Positions 22,846 to 35,570 of a stretch of 64,000 bases of DNA are shown one piece after another; the first letter of the stretch is position 1, and the number at the start of each line of letters is the position of its first letter. Position numbers and translations under genes: made by a program. The DNA comes from Wyeomyia smithii (Eukaryota; Arthropoda; Insecta; Diptera; Culicidae), in assembly GCF_029784165.1 (NCBI RefSeq), contig NC_073694.1:45305639-45369638 (forward strand), given 5' to 3'. The notes beneath the pieces are model-generated. The model was not told the origin of the DNA and did no database searches. It saw only the letters and a list, made by a program, of their open reading frames with translations.

Positions 22846-25800
22846 AAAATGTTGCTCAAAAGTAACAAAATCTTCCCCGTATGTTTTGGGTGTACTAACG
22901 GATATCTTGAAATGGTTCAAAATTTTTACAACGCTATAAAGTAATGATTGATGAATAATCGAAGTTTATGATTACCTTCTCAATTATTCGCCCTAAAAAG
23001 CAATATTAAATTATTAGAATAGACCAACAATTATCATGGTCGATACCTTGTAATTGCATGTTCGTTGTGTAATGGATGCACAATTAAATTTATTAAATAG
23101 AAAAAGGCAAGCCGTAATCTGTAGCGAAACCCAGAAACCCAGTTTCTCAACATAAAATGGCGATTTCCGGCTCGTCTACCGTCAATCATAACTATAATAA
23201 AAGTAAGCTTCTCGGCTGTAGTTCGCAAAACCTCGTTCTCAAATACCACTCATCTGCGCAAACTGTGTAGCAACTGTGCTACCAAATTTATTGATCACTA
23301 CTGCAAAATTCGTCAGTGATCCAACCCATCAAAACAAAAATAAACATCACCTTTGTTGCCCTCCATTTACTAATATTTTATTCGCCAATATTGATGCTAA
23401 AAATAGTACCAACCGTTCCACGGTGATGACACGAACTTCCAAATCCGCAGTAATGTCTCGTTCATTGCAAATTTCGGGTTCTTATTTTCACAGCCAACCC
23501 CGTTCCTATTCGCCGTTGGACACACCAGTCACTGGGAAGCGCACCAATAGCGTTCGTTCTGGCTTGTTGGATTGGGACGGATTAGTGAGTTTTTTTCCTC
23601 CTTCTTCTATATTCCGTCGGCAGCACAGCCGTGAAAGCATCTATAGGTTTTCATGTTCATTCCATATCATATACGCCCTGCTGCAGAGCGCGCGGAGGTT
23701 GGTATTTTCGGTTGGCACGGTAAAGGGGGCCAAATCGGTCGTCAAGTCAAAAATCATCATTTAAAACCGAGTATTTTGTACGGTCGTATGTATGAATAAC
23801 AAATATTATGGTATGTTATTTTTGGTTCGGGAGTTCACCCCCTTTCCTCCGACCCAACCCGTCTGGTCTGGCACAGAATTCGGTTCCGCTCTTTGGATGC
23901 GAAACAATGCCAATGGCTAGCGGAAAACTGGGAAATTAAATTAGATCATGACTTCAATATTTTTTAAGCCGGGCTTTCATGTCGGATTTGTGTTCTAGGT
24001 AGCAAGGCCTGCTGCTAGTGCCGGCACTCTGCCGCTGATTGTCGGTTGGATGTTCGTACGAATTCAGGATTCCGAGTTGATTGCAATGTTTTCGCCGGAA
24101 CGTTGAACGCGTGCACCGCAAACATTTGATAGCAAAACAACTTTATAAATATTTGTTTGGAAAATAACCGCCATTGTTTAACCCGCCCGTTAGTACAGTT
24201 CATTTTTGTTTTGCTCCCTGCCACTCCAACAACAAGTTATGAAAAACACACACAGTCTGAGAGCGCAGCATATTTCCTATTAATAATTCTATGTAACTTT
24301 ATTAACTTTATTAACAGCTCATATCGTTCCGACAGCATCGTTGCAACTCATTATCTAACAATTTCATCATTTCCTTCCCGCACCACTTTCGCATTGTCAA
24401 CACCTCTCACCAGCCACATATCTGTCACCAGTCTTCGGTCTGAGTGCGATTTCGGAAGCACTACTCAGACGGACTATTACGCTGAAGAGCCGTCTCCAAG
24501 ATCACTCAGCGTCATCCAGTGCCCATAAGAAGCACCGCGCATCAAGTACATGCAAAAGTGTTTCACAAACTTTAGCTCATTATCTCGATTATCCCTATTA
24601 AAAAACTTTAATGAGACACAATTACCACCCAACTTCTTCCTCCCAGTACTCCTCACCCCAGCCTAACCTCGCAGCTTGTCACGTGTCAACGTGTCGAGCC
24701 CAAACTGCATACCTACACATGGTGCAAGGGCACAAGACGGGCGGTTTAGAAATCTGCCAGCGGTGCAAGATCGGTTACGGTTCAGTTTGCTTCCTAGCTT
24801 AACCCATCTGTAAGCCCCGGAAACAAGTGTCATGACTCATGAGTTGCACACATGTTGTTGATGCTGCTAATTTGCTCCATCGCGTATCTATAGCGCTAAC
24901 TGGCTGGTGTTTCCTGCAAGTGTGATAGCCATTCCGTCCGGAGCCTCGGGAGAGCGTTAACCTGTGGATCCTTTGATGCCGTGGCGTCAAGTGTCACCTC
25001 GCTAGACTCCGATGCAAAGCCCAGAAGGCGTCAGTCACGCTATAGTTCGCGCATTGCGATTATTCGCCTATCATCCACGCGTGTTCGAATCCTGGAAATG
25101 GTACTTTGAAGGTGTGCCTTTTTCGGTGCTGACGTTTGTTGTTTTTGTGGGTGTTTTTTTAAGAGTGCTGTGCATACAGGCTTCACACTTCTTCTGGCGC
25201 TAGTGCAAGACCGGCAAAGGTATGAAATCATGACATACAGTGACAGATTTAGCTTTACTTCGTCTGAGTGGGTGCGCGTTGCAACACTTTAAGGCGTGAA
25301 GTGAGTGGTTGTCAAGAAATTGTCGAATGTTTTCTTGCTAATGGCTTTCGAGTTTCGAGCATTCCGCTCGGCTCCTAGGCGACCCCGAACGGTCTTACCA
25401 GAGCGGATCATACATGGGGTGAATTATGTCATCAAATGTCATGAAACAGCAGTTTGCTTTGACTCGAAACCACCATCTTCGAGGAGGGAGACAAGGGGAA
25501 ACTTTGTTCTAGTTTGCTTTCTGACTCTTTGTCGCAGTCATTACAACTTAATAATGCGTCATCATTCAATCATTATCAACTCAATTTACGCACGAGGAAC
25601 GCTAATTTCCACTTCCATTCGGTCGGCTGCTTTCACGTACGACCCCGTACGGCACGACAGCCGGAAATGGGTTTCTTAGGGTTCAGTGGCGTTTAACTTT
25701 CTTCGGTTGGCTATTAATCGTGCGAGCTGGTGAATGAAAATAATGGCAAGGAAAATTATAGCCCTGTTTCGGTTGTACCGCTTATCAGGCGACAAAGCAA

Positions 25801-26749
25801 CGGGGTGCTTTTCTACCGTCGACAAGTTCGGACCCAGGTAAAATATATTAAATATATGTACTGCTGTCAGAAGGTGCGATTCGCACACACACACAATCAA
25901 ACGCTCAGGACACTCTATTATTACTATTGTTTTGCGTTTATGCGCGAGATTTTAGTACATTTCCGTGCTATTTTCGGATGTTCAGTTATTCAACTTTCCA
26001 TCAAACTGGTTGAAATTGCTTAGAGGTGCGTGAGGATTTATTGTGTGTAGATTATCTTTTATATACCGCCATTAACGCCAGCCATCGTAAAAGTCGACAA
26101 AATGGTATGCTGTGACCAACACCAGACAAATTAGCTGTTTCTCGTTTTCTAAGAGGTAGCATTTCGGCTGTGAATATTTAAATTTTGTTCGATACAATTA
26201 GGCATCGCCTGAGAGAGGTTTATTCCTTCTCCGCATTGCCGCCCAGCCCATAAAAGAAATGATTACCATATTAAACTTCGAATTATCAATTTTAACTGAC
26301 TTTTATGTGAGTCGCAAACGATTTCATAATAATTTCCTACCATTCCATCGATAGAAAATTTTGTGGCCATCAAAATAGCATAGACCTCTGTTCGAACATG
26401 ATTAACTCTATTGTGCCGTTTACGAAATCCCAAATGTACCAAATTAGTTTGAAACCTCCACTATTTCCCTAAACAACGAATGTGGGTTTCGCCACTGGTA
26501 CACAATATTATACATGCCCTCGATTATTCAAGACTTCAGAGTTCAAATCGCATTTCAATATGGTACTTTATAGCATAAAATGTATAAGAAAATGCATTCA
26601 TACATTTGGATGTAGTGATTAACCATTAATTGATGTCACTATGATCACTATAGGCAGTAAACTCTAACAATAGCATGAGAAAAACTGATTATCAGGAAAA
26701 AAGAATATGGTACTCATTTGCACAAACCCAATCACACTTATGAAAACTT
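22846..26749. other. Mostly unique stretch; one exon candidate, no transposon recognised
   Basis: Lower repeat content than the flanks. Open frames at 23276-23764 and 24157-24528 have serine/proline-rich segments. The first contains the splice-bounded candidate described separately. In the second, SECDFGSTTQTDYYAEE followed by PSPRSLSVIQ and a stop at about 24526 reads like protein, and an AG preceded by CCTCTCACC lies upstream. Its phase does not match the candidate at 23494-23584, so I do not join them. A short CA repeat is at about 25882. Confidence 0.35.
23494..23584 (+). CDS. Candidate internal exon (Ser/Pro-rich), host gene unknown
   Basis: 91 bases between an acceptor with a good pyrimidine stretch (TTCTTATTTTCACAG before 23494) and a GTGAGT donor (from 23585). 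In one frame it is open and reads QPRSYSPLDTPVTGKRTNS followed by VRSGLLDWDGL. It enters in phase 2 (one base completes a codon) and leaves in phase 0. The basic, Ser/Pro-rich segment (RSYSP, TPVT, KRTNSVRS) resembles phospho-regulated linkers in signalling proteins, but I do not recognise the protein. The surrounding frame is open from 23276, so the evidence is the splice-site context plus amino-acid character only. If wrong, it is a chance frame in a long intron. Confidence 0.35.
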
Positions 26750-27850
26750 CTCTTTTTCAAATAATATAATGGTAAAAGTTTGAATCCAGACAACTCAGAT
26801 ATTTCCAAATCTAAAGATTGCAAAATCCTGCAGTCCCTAAATTGTTAAGGACTAAAATCCTCAGATTTTCTAATCCTAAAACATCAGTATACTGAAATCC
26901 TCGAATCCCATAATCCAAGAACCCAACTAGTCTGCAATCTCAAATCATACTCACTACTACACCGTGGTACAAACATCCTAAGACACCAAATATCTTAAAT
27001 TCCTAAACCTCAAAACCTTATATTCTCAGTATCGTTTTAGAGTTCTGAAATCAAAAGCGAGATTTCGAGCCCTAGCTTCTGTACTTTTCTCCTCAGCTGG
27101 TGCTGAAATTGTGAAATTCTACGTTACAATTATATTTAAATCAAAAATTCTACAATCTCAAAATCATAAAAACCCAAAAAATGGCGAATCATAAATGCTG
27201 AATCCTATGATTCTTAAACCTGAAATACTAAAATTTTACAACCCCAAAATCATGAATCCTAGAATCCCAAAGTTCTAAAATGTTATAAGTCTAAAATTCG
27301 ATAATTATGAATCATGAAACCCAAACATTCTAAAATCCTTCAATTCTTTAATCCTAAAAGCTTAAAGCCAGGCATCACAGATAACCTGAGATTACAACAT
27401 CTTCAGGTGTTTACCTAACTAGTATTTAGGTAAGGACTTTTCAGTAAATACAAAAGTACTGAGCTTCTAAAATCCCATGAATTCTGGAATCCCAAAAGCC
27501 CAAAGTCGAATTTTTCACATCCCGCAATCTAACAATCCTTTGAACCCAAAGTAGCAAATCCTGTAATCTCGAAAATTCATGAATCCTAAGATCCCCAACT
27601 ACTAACTTAATCCAAAATCCCAAAATCCCAAATGCATAAAATATTTTCCAGTGTGAAATTCCTACATCAATGTGTTCTCGAACCTCTTATTACCTAAATG
27701 CTTTACCTCCAAGTCAAAAATCCCAAAACCCAAAAATTTATCAATCGTGAAATTCCTACATCAATGTTTTCTTAAACCCCTTATTATCTAAATGCTTTAC
27801 CTCTCAAATCTTTAAATCCATGGAACTCCAAATTTTTAAATCTTTTGATC
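26750..27850 (+). repeat. Degenerate A/C-rich tract of AATCCYAAAATC-like motifs
   Basis: About 1.1 kb in which AATCCTAAAATCC, AATCCCAAAA and AATCTC variants recur without a strict period. GTGAAATTCCTACATCAATG with its flank occurs twice, about 95 bases apart (27654 and 27748). G is rare on the plus strand. It looks like an old, decayed relative of the cleaner 11-bp array at 57745-59420. Confidence 0.55.
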
Positions 27851-29550
27851 CTTGTTTCTTGTACCCTCCATTGACTCCCACACCATGAAACACATACAGA
27901 GAGCCCCTGGTAATAGGCACGCGCTAAAGCAAATATGAAAACAAATACGCAAACAAAGTGCAATACCAGTGAAACATTGTGTTCTTTTTAAGAGATTCAC
28001 GGGAAAAACAGTTAGTTTGATTTATTCCTTCATAACGTTTATGGCAGAAAAAATAATTTATATTCTGTAATATAATTAAATTTGTAAATAAAAAACTAAC
28101 AGAAGTCAAATGAAATCTACATATGAAAAATGGTTGACAAATTCGAAGCAAGTATTCGATCAATTTTCTCAACATATGCTGCTTTAGATTGCTTTCAAAG
28201 AGTATTTATCTGTTCATTTCTTTTAATTCGTTGGGAAGAATGTTAAACGTTAATGGACCACAGCACAGTGGTTCGCCCATAGGCCAAAAATAGAAAAAAA
28301 GTTTTTTTGTTTTCTGCTTATTATTGATTTAATGGATCGGTTATGGACCTGAGAATGCAGAAAAACTGTTTTTGTTGGTCTATTGTATGAACAGTTAATT
28401 TTTGAGCACGAAATAAGTTACGATGTTTCACAATTGCAAAACCAGCTTGAGCAGTTCGTGTTTTTTACATTGTGAGTATATCCGCTTTGGAACAAATTCA
28501 GTCGCTTCAGCTGTTGATTTTCATTATGAACCTTTAGAAAACAGGTATGTTTAGCTATTGCGGTAATGATTAGGTATGTATATGCTAAACTGTGATTAAA
28601 ATTAGTCGTAAGACGGAAGGTAGTAATAAAGTTAAAAAGCACCACTCATACTAAAGTTCATGTAAACTTTTAAATGTGTTCCGCGCGAGATACAATTACT
28701 GAATTACCACCAAAAGAATGATTCAGGACTCAGGAAAGATTTGTTAAAGGTTTCATTTGCATGTTTGTGCATCCAAGTCGATGACAAGCGGCTAAAGATG
28801 CTTACTTTTTCGCTTGAATTTCATGTTTTCTGCAAAGTTTCTTGAAGGGTTGTGATATATTCAGTTCAAATTTACAAATTTGTTCTCAAATGTTCGTCCA
28901 TATTTGAATTTTGATATTTGGTGTTGAAATACGGGAGACAATATCAAATTTGTTTGAGGTTTTTCCATTGGTAGAATAGTCAAACTTTAATCGCTTCGAT
29001 GGTTCACTTAACGAAACCCGATTGAGCTTAAATTTTGCATAGGGACTTTTTTCGAGAAGGCAAAACTTTTGAAAACTGCCACATTTCAACATTCGATGGT
29101 CAAATTTTTCCCTATATTGTATTTACACCCTATTATGTATGCATGATAATGAGAATATCAGTAAATTTAAACAAGTTGGATGATTACAGTCCCAATAAAG
29201 TTTGTTATAGTCAAAACACACCTAATTCTGTCGATTTCAGAAGTTTTCAAGAACAATATTATATACAATTCGAACCACTGTGCACAGCTAGTAGACCCGA
29301 ACGTGGCATACTCTGCTTCTCAATACCACTTTTGCCTGTCTAGTATTCTGAAGATTATTATTAGTTTTAAAATTATCGCATGAGGAGAAATACGATGATG
29401 TAAGGTATTAGAGAAGTACATAATGGTTTGACGCAATCCACGAACGGTAAAAATATTTCTGTAATAAACTTGTAGAAAGCAAAAATGTCTCAAATAAGAA
29501 TGAAAGATTGAAAATTATCTTTGCAAATCTGTTCTGCAATGTCTGAATTC
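27851..29550. other. No gene recognised
   Basis: AT-rich. A segment from about 28255 (CACAGCACAGTGGTTCGCCC) has the look of a transposon end, but no partner was found. No protein of recognisable family. Confidence 0.35.
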
Positions 29551-30690
29551 TTAAACCGTTATGTACTCGGCAGGGTACCTGGGTACCTTTTCAGACTTTA
29601 CTGCTTAAAAAAAAAAGGATAACCTCAACTCAACCAGCTGAAACTTATGGAATGCCCTTAACTACCCGAAAAAAAATAACATTAAAAAAAACCTTAAAAA
29701 TTGCTGTAATTGTATATAGCTATACCATAATTTAACTATGTTTTTCATTCTAGATACATCAATTTTACATTAAATATCATTGTCCAGAACAATAAAAAAT
29801 ATCGTTTTTGCCATTTTTACCATGAAAAAAAGGGGTCATCATGTATCTTAACAGCATTTTTCCGGCATTTTTCCCATACATTTTGAAGTCACTGACAATG
29901 TTTTTCATGGTAAAATTATTGTCGGTGGTAGATTCAACAACAAAAAACGTTGTTAAAACATGGTAATGACAACAATCGTTTACAAGCTTACAGTAAAAAT
30001 ACCGTGTTTTTTATGGTTACAATGATATTTAATGTAAAATTGATGTATCTACAATGAAAAACATAGTTAAATTATGGTATAGCTATGTACAATTGCAGCA
30101 ATTTTTAAGGTTTTTTTTAATGTTTTTTTAATGTCATTTATTTTCGGGTAGTGAGAATAAACCATTTTCCATCATAAGACTGTTAGTAGCAGCAGAGGGG
30201 AACGAAGGGGAAGGCTTCGATTCTTTTTACCCCATAAGTACTCGGCGAGGTGCCCGGGTACCCATAAAGTGAAATGCATCTTGCTTTTTCATTTCCTGAC
30301 CTACATGAACCTGTGACAACATCTGGTTCCTGATAAATTAGTACAATTGTCAATAAAACTAAACAACATTGATATCAAAATTCATGAAATTACTCCAGAA
30401 GTTGATTATTATTCATTTTGAGTCTGATAAGTTGTCCGAAATGGCCAGTTCGAAACAGATTCCCGATCTTGAACATGGTTCCAAAGATCCGGATTTACGG
30501 GAACCATATGGGGACTAATGGCCCTTTAGGTCCCGTATAGTACAAATAGACAAATTTTCCAATCTTTTGACGGGTCAAGATCGAAAATCGGTCAAGCATT
30601 GAAGAGGTGAGAAGCATTTCATTTTGATGGTTACCCGGGTATCCTGCCGTGTACTTACGTGTGTTAAAATTGCCGAGTACATAACGGTTA
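29551..30690. mobile_element. Inverted-repeat element with GTACTCGGC ends, carrying a nested element
   Basis: The left end TTAAACCGTTATGTACTCGG and the right end, reverse complement of CTTTAACCGTTATGTACTCG, are inverted copies over about 20 bases, both followed inside by a CGGCA. A GTACTCGGC..GGTACC.GGGTACC module occurs at both sides and again at about 30238. It is interrupted by the separate element at 29661-30152. Without that insert it would be about 650 bp. No transposase. The exact target duplication could not be fixed because the flanks are T/A-rich. Confidence 0.65.
29661..30152. mobile_element. 492-bp MITE-like element with ~125-bp inverted ends
   Basis: Starts ACTACCCGAAAA and ends TTTTCGGGTAGT. 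The inverted arms (about 29661-29785 and 30028-30152) match almost base for base through ACCTTAAAAATTGCTG, TAGCTATACCATAATTTAAC and TACATCAATTTTACATT. It is inserted inside the element at 29551-30690. Non-coding. High arm identity suggests a relatively recent insertion. Confidence 0.8.
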
Positions 30691-31259
30691 AAGTTTTTAC
30701 TAAGTTTTCGAAAGGCTCAGATTGCGCTTGAAGTACTCCCTCACCTTCCTTACCTTCACGGGCTCGGTCGTATTGTCTGTCCCTTGAACGATTTTACCAT
30801 ACGGGACACGGTCGAATGGTAGTTTTCCATCTCAATTTAACATATTGTTGTGAAATTTTGCTCAAGTTAACAGTACACTCTAAACTAGTTTCTCCTAAAA
30901 GTTCCAAAATTTTTACCCATACAATAGAAGTACTCAAAAATGTGTTGCCAATTTCCAGAGTACAATTTTTAAATAATAAATATTTTTTGAATACTGAAAC
31001 TCTGAAGTTTTGAAATTCTCCTCCTAAACAAAATCCCTAGATTTTTGTATTTTTTTGCAATAAACTAATCAAACCTAAAAAACTTAAAGCACTTTATTTA
31101 GCTTTTTAGCTTTTTCACACAGATTGCCTGCCACATCAAATAATAATATTATCTACTGAAATGACAAATCGTTTGAAATGATTGGTTTTATCGGAATGAC
31201 AACATTTTCAACTTTTGGCCTTTGTACATCACCTCTATTCTGAAAACATCCCTATGGTA
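30691..31259. other. No gene recognised
   Basis: A GC-richer segment at 30720-30815 reads GKIVQGTDNT- and VRKVREYF-like peptides on the minus strand, but I could not tie them to a family. The rest is AT-rich. Confidence 0.3.
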
Positions 31260-32570
31260 TTGTTAAGGTGGTATTCGGTCATTTTTAACTGTTTCTGTGG
31301 CATCAATCTGATTCCTGGAAATACTCATATGGGATGATATTCAGTGATTTCGATGCTTTCCTGAAACTAAAAGTGGTCTTCTTTGAATTCCAAATGGTGT
31401 CCAGGGTCAATGCTTGGCTTCTATGCATTTTCTCGATTACGTAAGTATCCATATTGAGTAGTATTCGGTCATTTTCGGCTGTTTCCCAGAAGTTGCCATT
31501 TTACAATTCAAAATGGTGTCTGAGGTCAATTTTCAGCTTCTTGCATCATTCTAATTCCGGAGATACTCATATTAGGTGGTGTTTGATTACTTTAGGCTGT
31601 TTTCCAGAAACCGAAAGTCGTGTCTTGGACTTCAAAATGCCATGTGAAATCAATTTCTAACCTCTGGGCGTCATTCTGGTTCCGGACACATTCATATTGA
31701 ATGGTATTTGGTCATTTTCGGCTGTTTGCCAGACACCGGAAGTTTGCCAGACACCGGCTTTTGGAGACATTTTCTAGCCTCTGAGCGTCACTCTGGCTCC
31801 GGAAACACCTATATTAGAAACCGGAATCCAGAAGAAATAAAAATGGCATCTGTAGTCGAGTTTTGGCTCCTGTGCGTCGACCCGATCGTTCTAGGCTGTT
31901 TTCCGGAAAACCTGGTTGAAATATCTGTTTAATTTGTATGGGAGACCACCCTTCCCGTCCAGATTGCGATGGAGTTTCAAACCACCATAGAAATTTCTGT
32001 TTGATTTGTATAAGAGTCCTCCCATTCAGAAGTGGCGAGGGTGCCCACCATAAAAATATTTTTTGCTCCCAAAAACCTGCGCATTTGGTTCTGTTTACTT
32101 GATTAGTTCTTGAGTTGTGGAGAAATTTGAGTGTAATTTGTATGAGTTCTCTCTTCCAGAAAAAGGAGGGGTGTCAATTTCTTGCTTTTTCTTGCTCTCA
32201 AAAACCTTAACATATCAAATTTGGTTCCATTTACTTGTTTATTTCTCGAGATGTGTAGAAAATTGTGTTTCATTTTAGGAAACCCCTCGCTTCCAGTGGG
32301 AGGGATGTCGAGACAATATGTACATTTCTGTTACCCCCGAAAACATTCACCTGCCAAAATTGGTTCCATGTAGTTGGTTGGTTTTAGAGATGTGACGAAA
32401 TTTATGATTCATTTGTATGGGATCCTTCCTTTCCAGAAGAGAGAGGCGTCTAGTAGTATATTAGTCACCTTTCTCGGTCCCTAAAACCTCTATATATAAA
32501 ACTTCACGCCGATCGGTTCAGTAGTTTTCAAGCCTATATTGATCAGACAGACAGACAGAGCTGCATTTTT
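31260..32570 (+). repeat. Repeat with ~125-bp tandem subunits and GACAGACA tail
   Basis: The block CGGTCATTTT(C/T)GGCTGTTT recurs in degenerate form near 31277, 31341, 31466, 31586 and 31711, giving subunits of about 120-125 bases, each also containing a CCAAAATGG-type block and TCTGGTTCCGGA. Then comes a run of TTTGTATGGGA-type segments and a 3' end reading CACGCCGATCGGTTCAGTAG, TTTTCAAGCCTATA and (CAGA)n, then GCTGCATTTTTATAT. The same subunit and the same tail occur inverted at 38350-38880. It looks like a non-autonomous element with a microsatellite end, class not determined. Confidence 0.7.
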
Positions 32571-35220
32571 ATATGTTTAGATTCTTGAATAAACTTTGAT
32601 CTTTTTGATTAGTAAAATCATATAAGTTACTAAATTTTAGAATCTTAGAATAATCAAATCCCAAAACACTTCATTCCACGTCATTCGGAGTCGGATTGTG
32701 GTTCAATTGAAGTTAAAGAAGAATTTTTTTAAAAGCTGGAATTCTCTAGGTAAAAAATGTTGTTTTTTCCAAAAAAAAAAACTACAGACACATGTTTGAA
32801 GGCAAAACGGCAAGTCTTTAACCGGATATAAGGGGTGGCGCTGCAAAAATTTCGACAAACAGTCCGCAGGTCTATATATATAGTGTCTATAGGCAGCACG
32901 GCTTGCGGAAAAGGTCATTAGCTGTCAAACAGAATAATCAATAGTAGCTGAAAATTTATTTTGCTCGTTTTGTGGTTTTAAGACGTCGAGTGTTGCGAGC
33001 CAACCTCTGATCATACGACTGGAATAGCATCGGTTAAAACGATTTGAGTATTCTTAGTGTGAATAGTTGAAGCTTCGTTGTAATGAACAATTGTGGAACC
33101 AATTGAAGACTTTAGAGAAATAACCTCAAACTTAAATGACTTGATTACACGTGCATCTATTGACGTAACTCGTAAATGTGTAAAGGTTTGCATCGGGTTC
33201 AAATCTGACAAGGAGAGAACTGGCGATTGACGTGCCGTAGATAGAAGGGAGGTTGACTTATCAGACTTGTGATGAGATTTTTTTTCAACGTTTCAAGAAA
33301 AGCGTTATGGTGAAGCTCGTGTCATAAGATTATAACCATTGGCACCCAACGTGGGGCAGAAGTGTATCGTAAAATTTAATTTGATTGAAATCAAGCATGT
33401 TGTTGTTCGAAAACAAGTCACTTGTTCTTGCATCGAGATTACTGTATTGTTCACAAAAAATAATTCTCATAAACTTATTCAATGTAACTGTGATTTTGTT
33501 AAAAACGTAAGCTGGAGCATTTTGCCAGACTATATTCATAGAGATTGTACTGTGCATATATGATTTTTCTTGATTTATATGGTTGTATATATCACGCAAA
33601 CGACTCCTGGGGGTACCTTTGTATATTGTCATGGGTAGTATAAAATAATATCAAAACCTTGCGGGCTCTATTCTCAATTCTTGATGACTTCTCTCCTTAA
33701 TGAAAAAAGGTCATGAAAAAGTCTGTTAGTCTTAATAGAAATTCATGTCTAATGATCTTATAGCTAGTTCAACTCACAAGCCACAAACTGTTCAAATTGT
33801 GGCTCAATTCGGCCAAGCAAAATTCAGTAAGATTCTACAGCGTCGTTTCGCAACAAAAATTTAATAAATCCCGAGAAAACAATTACAAGCATCGTAAATC
33901 GTTACTTCCCGAAACGACTTTAATATTTGCACTGCGAACCGAAGCGTTCCCGCCTTCACCGCGCCAAATTAAACTTGTTTATTGAATAGACAAACGAAGA
34001 CTGAAATTTATAAAACCCAAATGCAAAATAAATTGCCAATTAACCTTCAGCCCGACTGCCCAAATTACTCTCCATTACCGGTATATCTCCAATCTGTGCC
34101 CGACCGAAAAGTGGGAAAGGACATTTTCGTCGGTGCGGAAAACCTGCCAGGAAGCCGCGCGTGTACGTACAACCGCCATGTTAGGTCGGTTCGGCCCACC
34201 CGCGGGAAGCCTCCGCTTTCACTTTCCACGCGCGTGGATGAGAACTTTTCCGCCCGGTTTGTTATCGCGGCACAGCTACGGCACTGCGGTTCTTCCGATT
34301 TCGGGGGCCTAGTTTGGTGCGCTCATCGTTCACCACTCGATACGAAGCGGCAATGAAATTATTCAAACAGTTTCAACCTAATTTAGGGTAATTGGGATGG
34401 TCTTTTATTGAAGTTTTAGATTTCGGATTTGGCGAAACATTCTGATAATGGCCACCATCCCCGCTAGGTTTGTTCACATTTACCTTTATTTTTTTTCTGG
34501 TTGCCTTGGGACACATACCTGTAAAACAAGAAGAAACAAAAAATCAGTGTCAGTGAAACAATTCAATCACGCAAATGATTCGTTCTGATTTTTGATTTAT
34601 CCCCCCTAAAAGTGACAAAGCAATCAAAATAATCGCACCGGCCAATTTCATCATACCTAATTGCTCTCCTTTTTACCTCCAGCAGCTATCCACCCTATCA
34701 CGAGCCGGGGGGCAGTATCATCAGGCTTAGATCTATCGCGTACAGGCCACGACCACTAATCAAATTGATTCCGGATCACCTCGGAATGGTGCTAAACGAG
34801 TTAGCAAGCAACGCCAAGCCCCAACTACGTTCCCCGCTCCGGGCCAACAACCGGCCGATTGACCGCGTGCTGAGAATGCCCAAAACCGGGCCGTCCAATT
34901 AATGCTCCACCCCCACCTACTGCCGCCCTCCGTCAAAACTGACACACCGACCACGCTCAATTAGAGTCCCTTTGGCCGAAACGTTGATTTTGCCCATTAT
35001 CTGTAATGGAATTGCGTCGCTTACGGAATATTTACCCCTCCAGAAAATCTGGCCCAGGCCGTTCACTGGACTAATCATTCGCCGGTTCGAGTTATTGAGA
35101 CCGTTCGTGGGGATATGAGAGGATTCTCCATCGAAAGCGTGAGATCACAGTCCAATATTTTTTATTAACGGTTTTTGTAAAAATTGTAAAGTAAAATGTA
35201 ATACGCTGCTTTTGCAAATC
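32571..35220. other. No gene recognised; GC-rich unique part at 34050-35120
   Basis: 32571-33990 is AT-rich, with a primer-binding-site-like sequence at 33340 (separate entry). 34050-35120 is GC-richer and looks unique. The 124-codon frame at 33982-34356 shows no domain and no good splice pair. Homeodomain-type ATTA/TTAATTA sites and CG-rich blocks alternate, so a regulatory role is possible but unproven. Confidence 0.35.
33340..33357 (+). other. Primer-binding-site-like sequence (tRNA-Lys type)
   Basis: TGGCACCCAACGTGGGGC differs by one base from TGGCGCCCAACGTGGGGC, the tRNA-Lys primer site of several LTR retroelements. It follows ATAACCA, which could be the end of a 5' LTR. I see no gag downstream and no LTR pair, so it may be an isolated relic or a coincidence. 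Confidence 0.3.
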
Positions 35221-35224
35221 ATGA

Positions 35225-35570
35225 CAAAAAGAATAATATAATTATTGGATTTGTATCCGATTTGGATCGGGTTTGTAAGGGATTTATATGGGAATCGGTT
35301 TTTTTTACACAAAATTAGGATAGAGATTGGAGTGGATTTAGTTTTGATTCGGGTTGGATCAGGAATGGTGGAATGGTTCTGAATCTCGATTGAACTGAGG
35401 TTGAAGTTTCAACCGAATTTGGATCTGATATTTGATTGGAATATGTTTGGTTGTGTGTTGGTTCGAATAATACATGTTGTTCAAGTTTAGTTGTCAAAAT
35501 CCTGTCATATCTCTGGTGCTGAGTTTTCGAATGTGATGCAGATTGCAGATTTGGAAACACAGTTTTTCTA
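35225..35570 (-). repeat. Degenerate GGATTTG-rich tract, opposite orientation
   Basis: Motifs such as GGATTTGTATCCGATTTGG, GGATTGGAGTGGATTT and GGGTTGGATC recur irregularly. On the minus strand they read as AAATCCAATCC-like units, as in 57745-59420. C is comparatively rare on the plus strand. Confidence 0.45.

Noticed and set aside
30720..30815. Minus-strand peptide resembling a DNA-binding region of a transposase
   Set aside because: Too short, no catalytic motif and no consistent match to a family.
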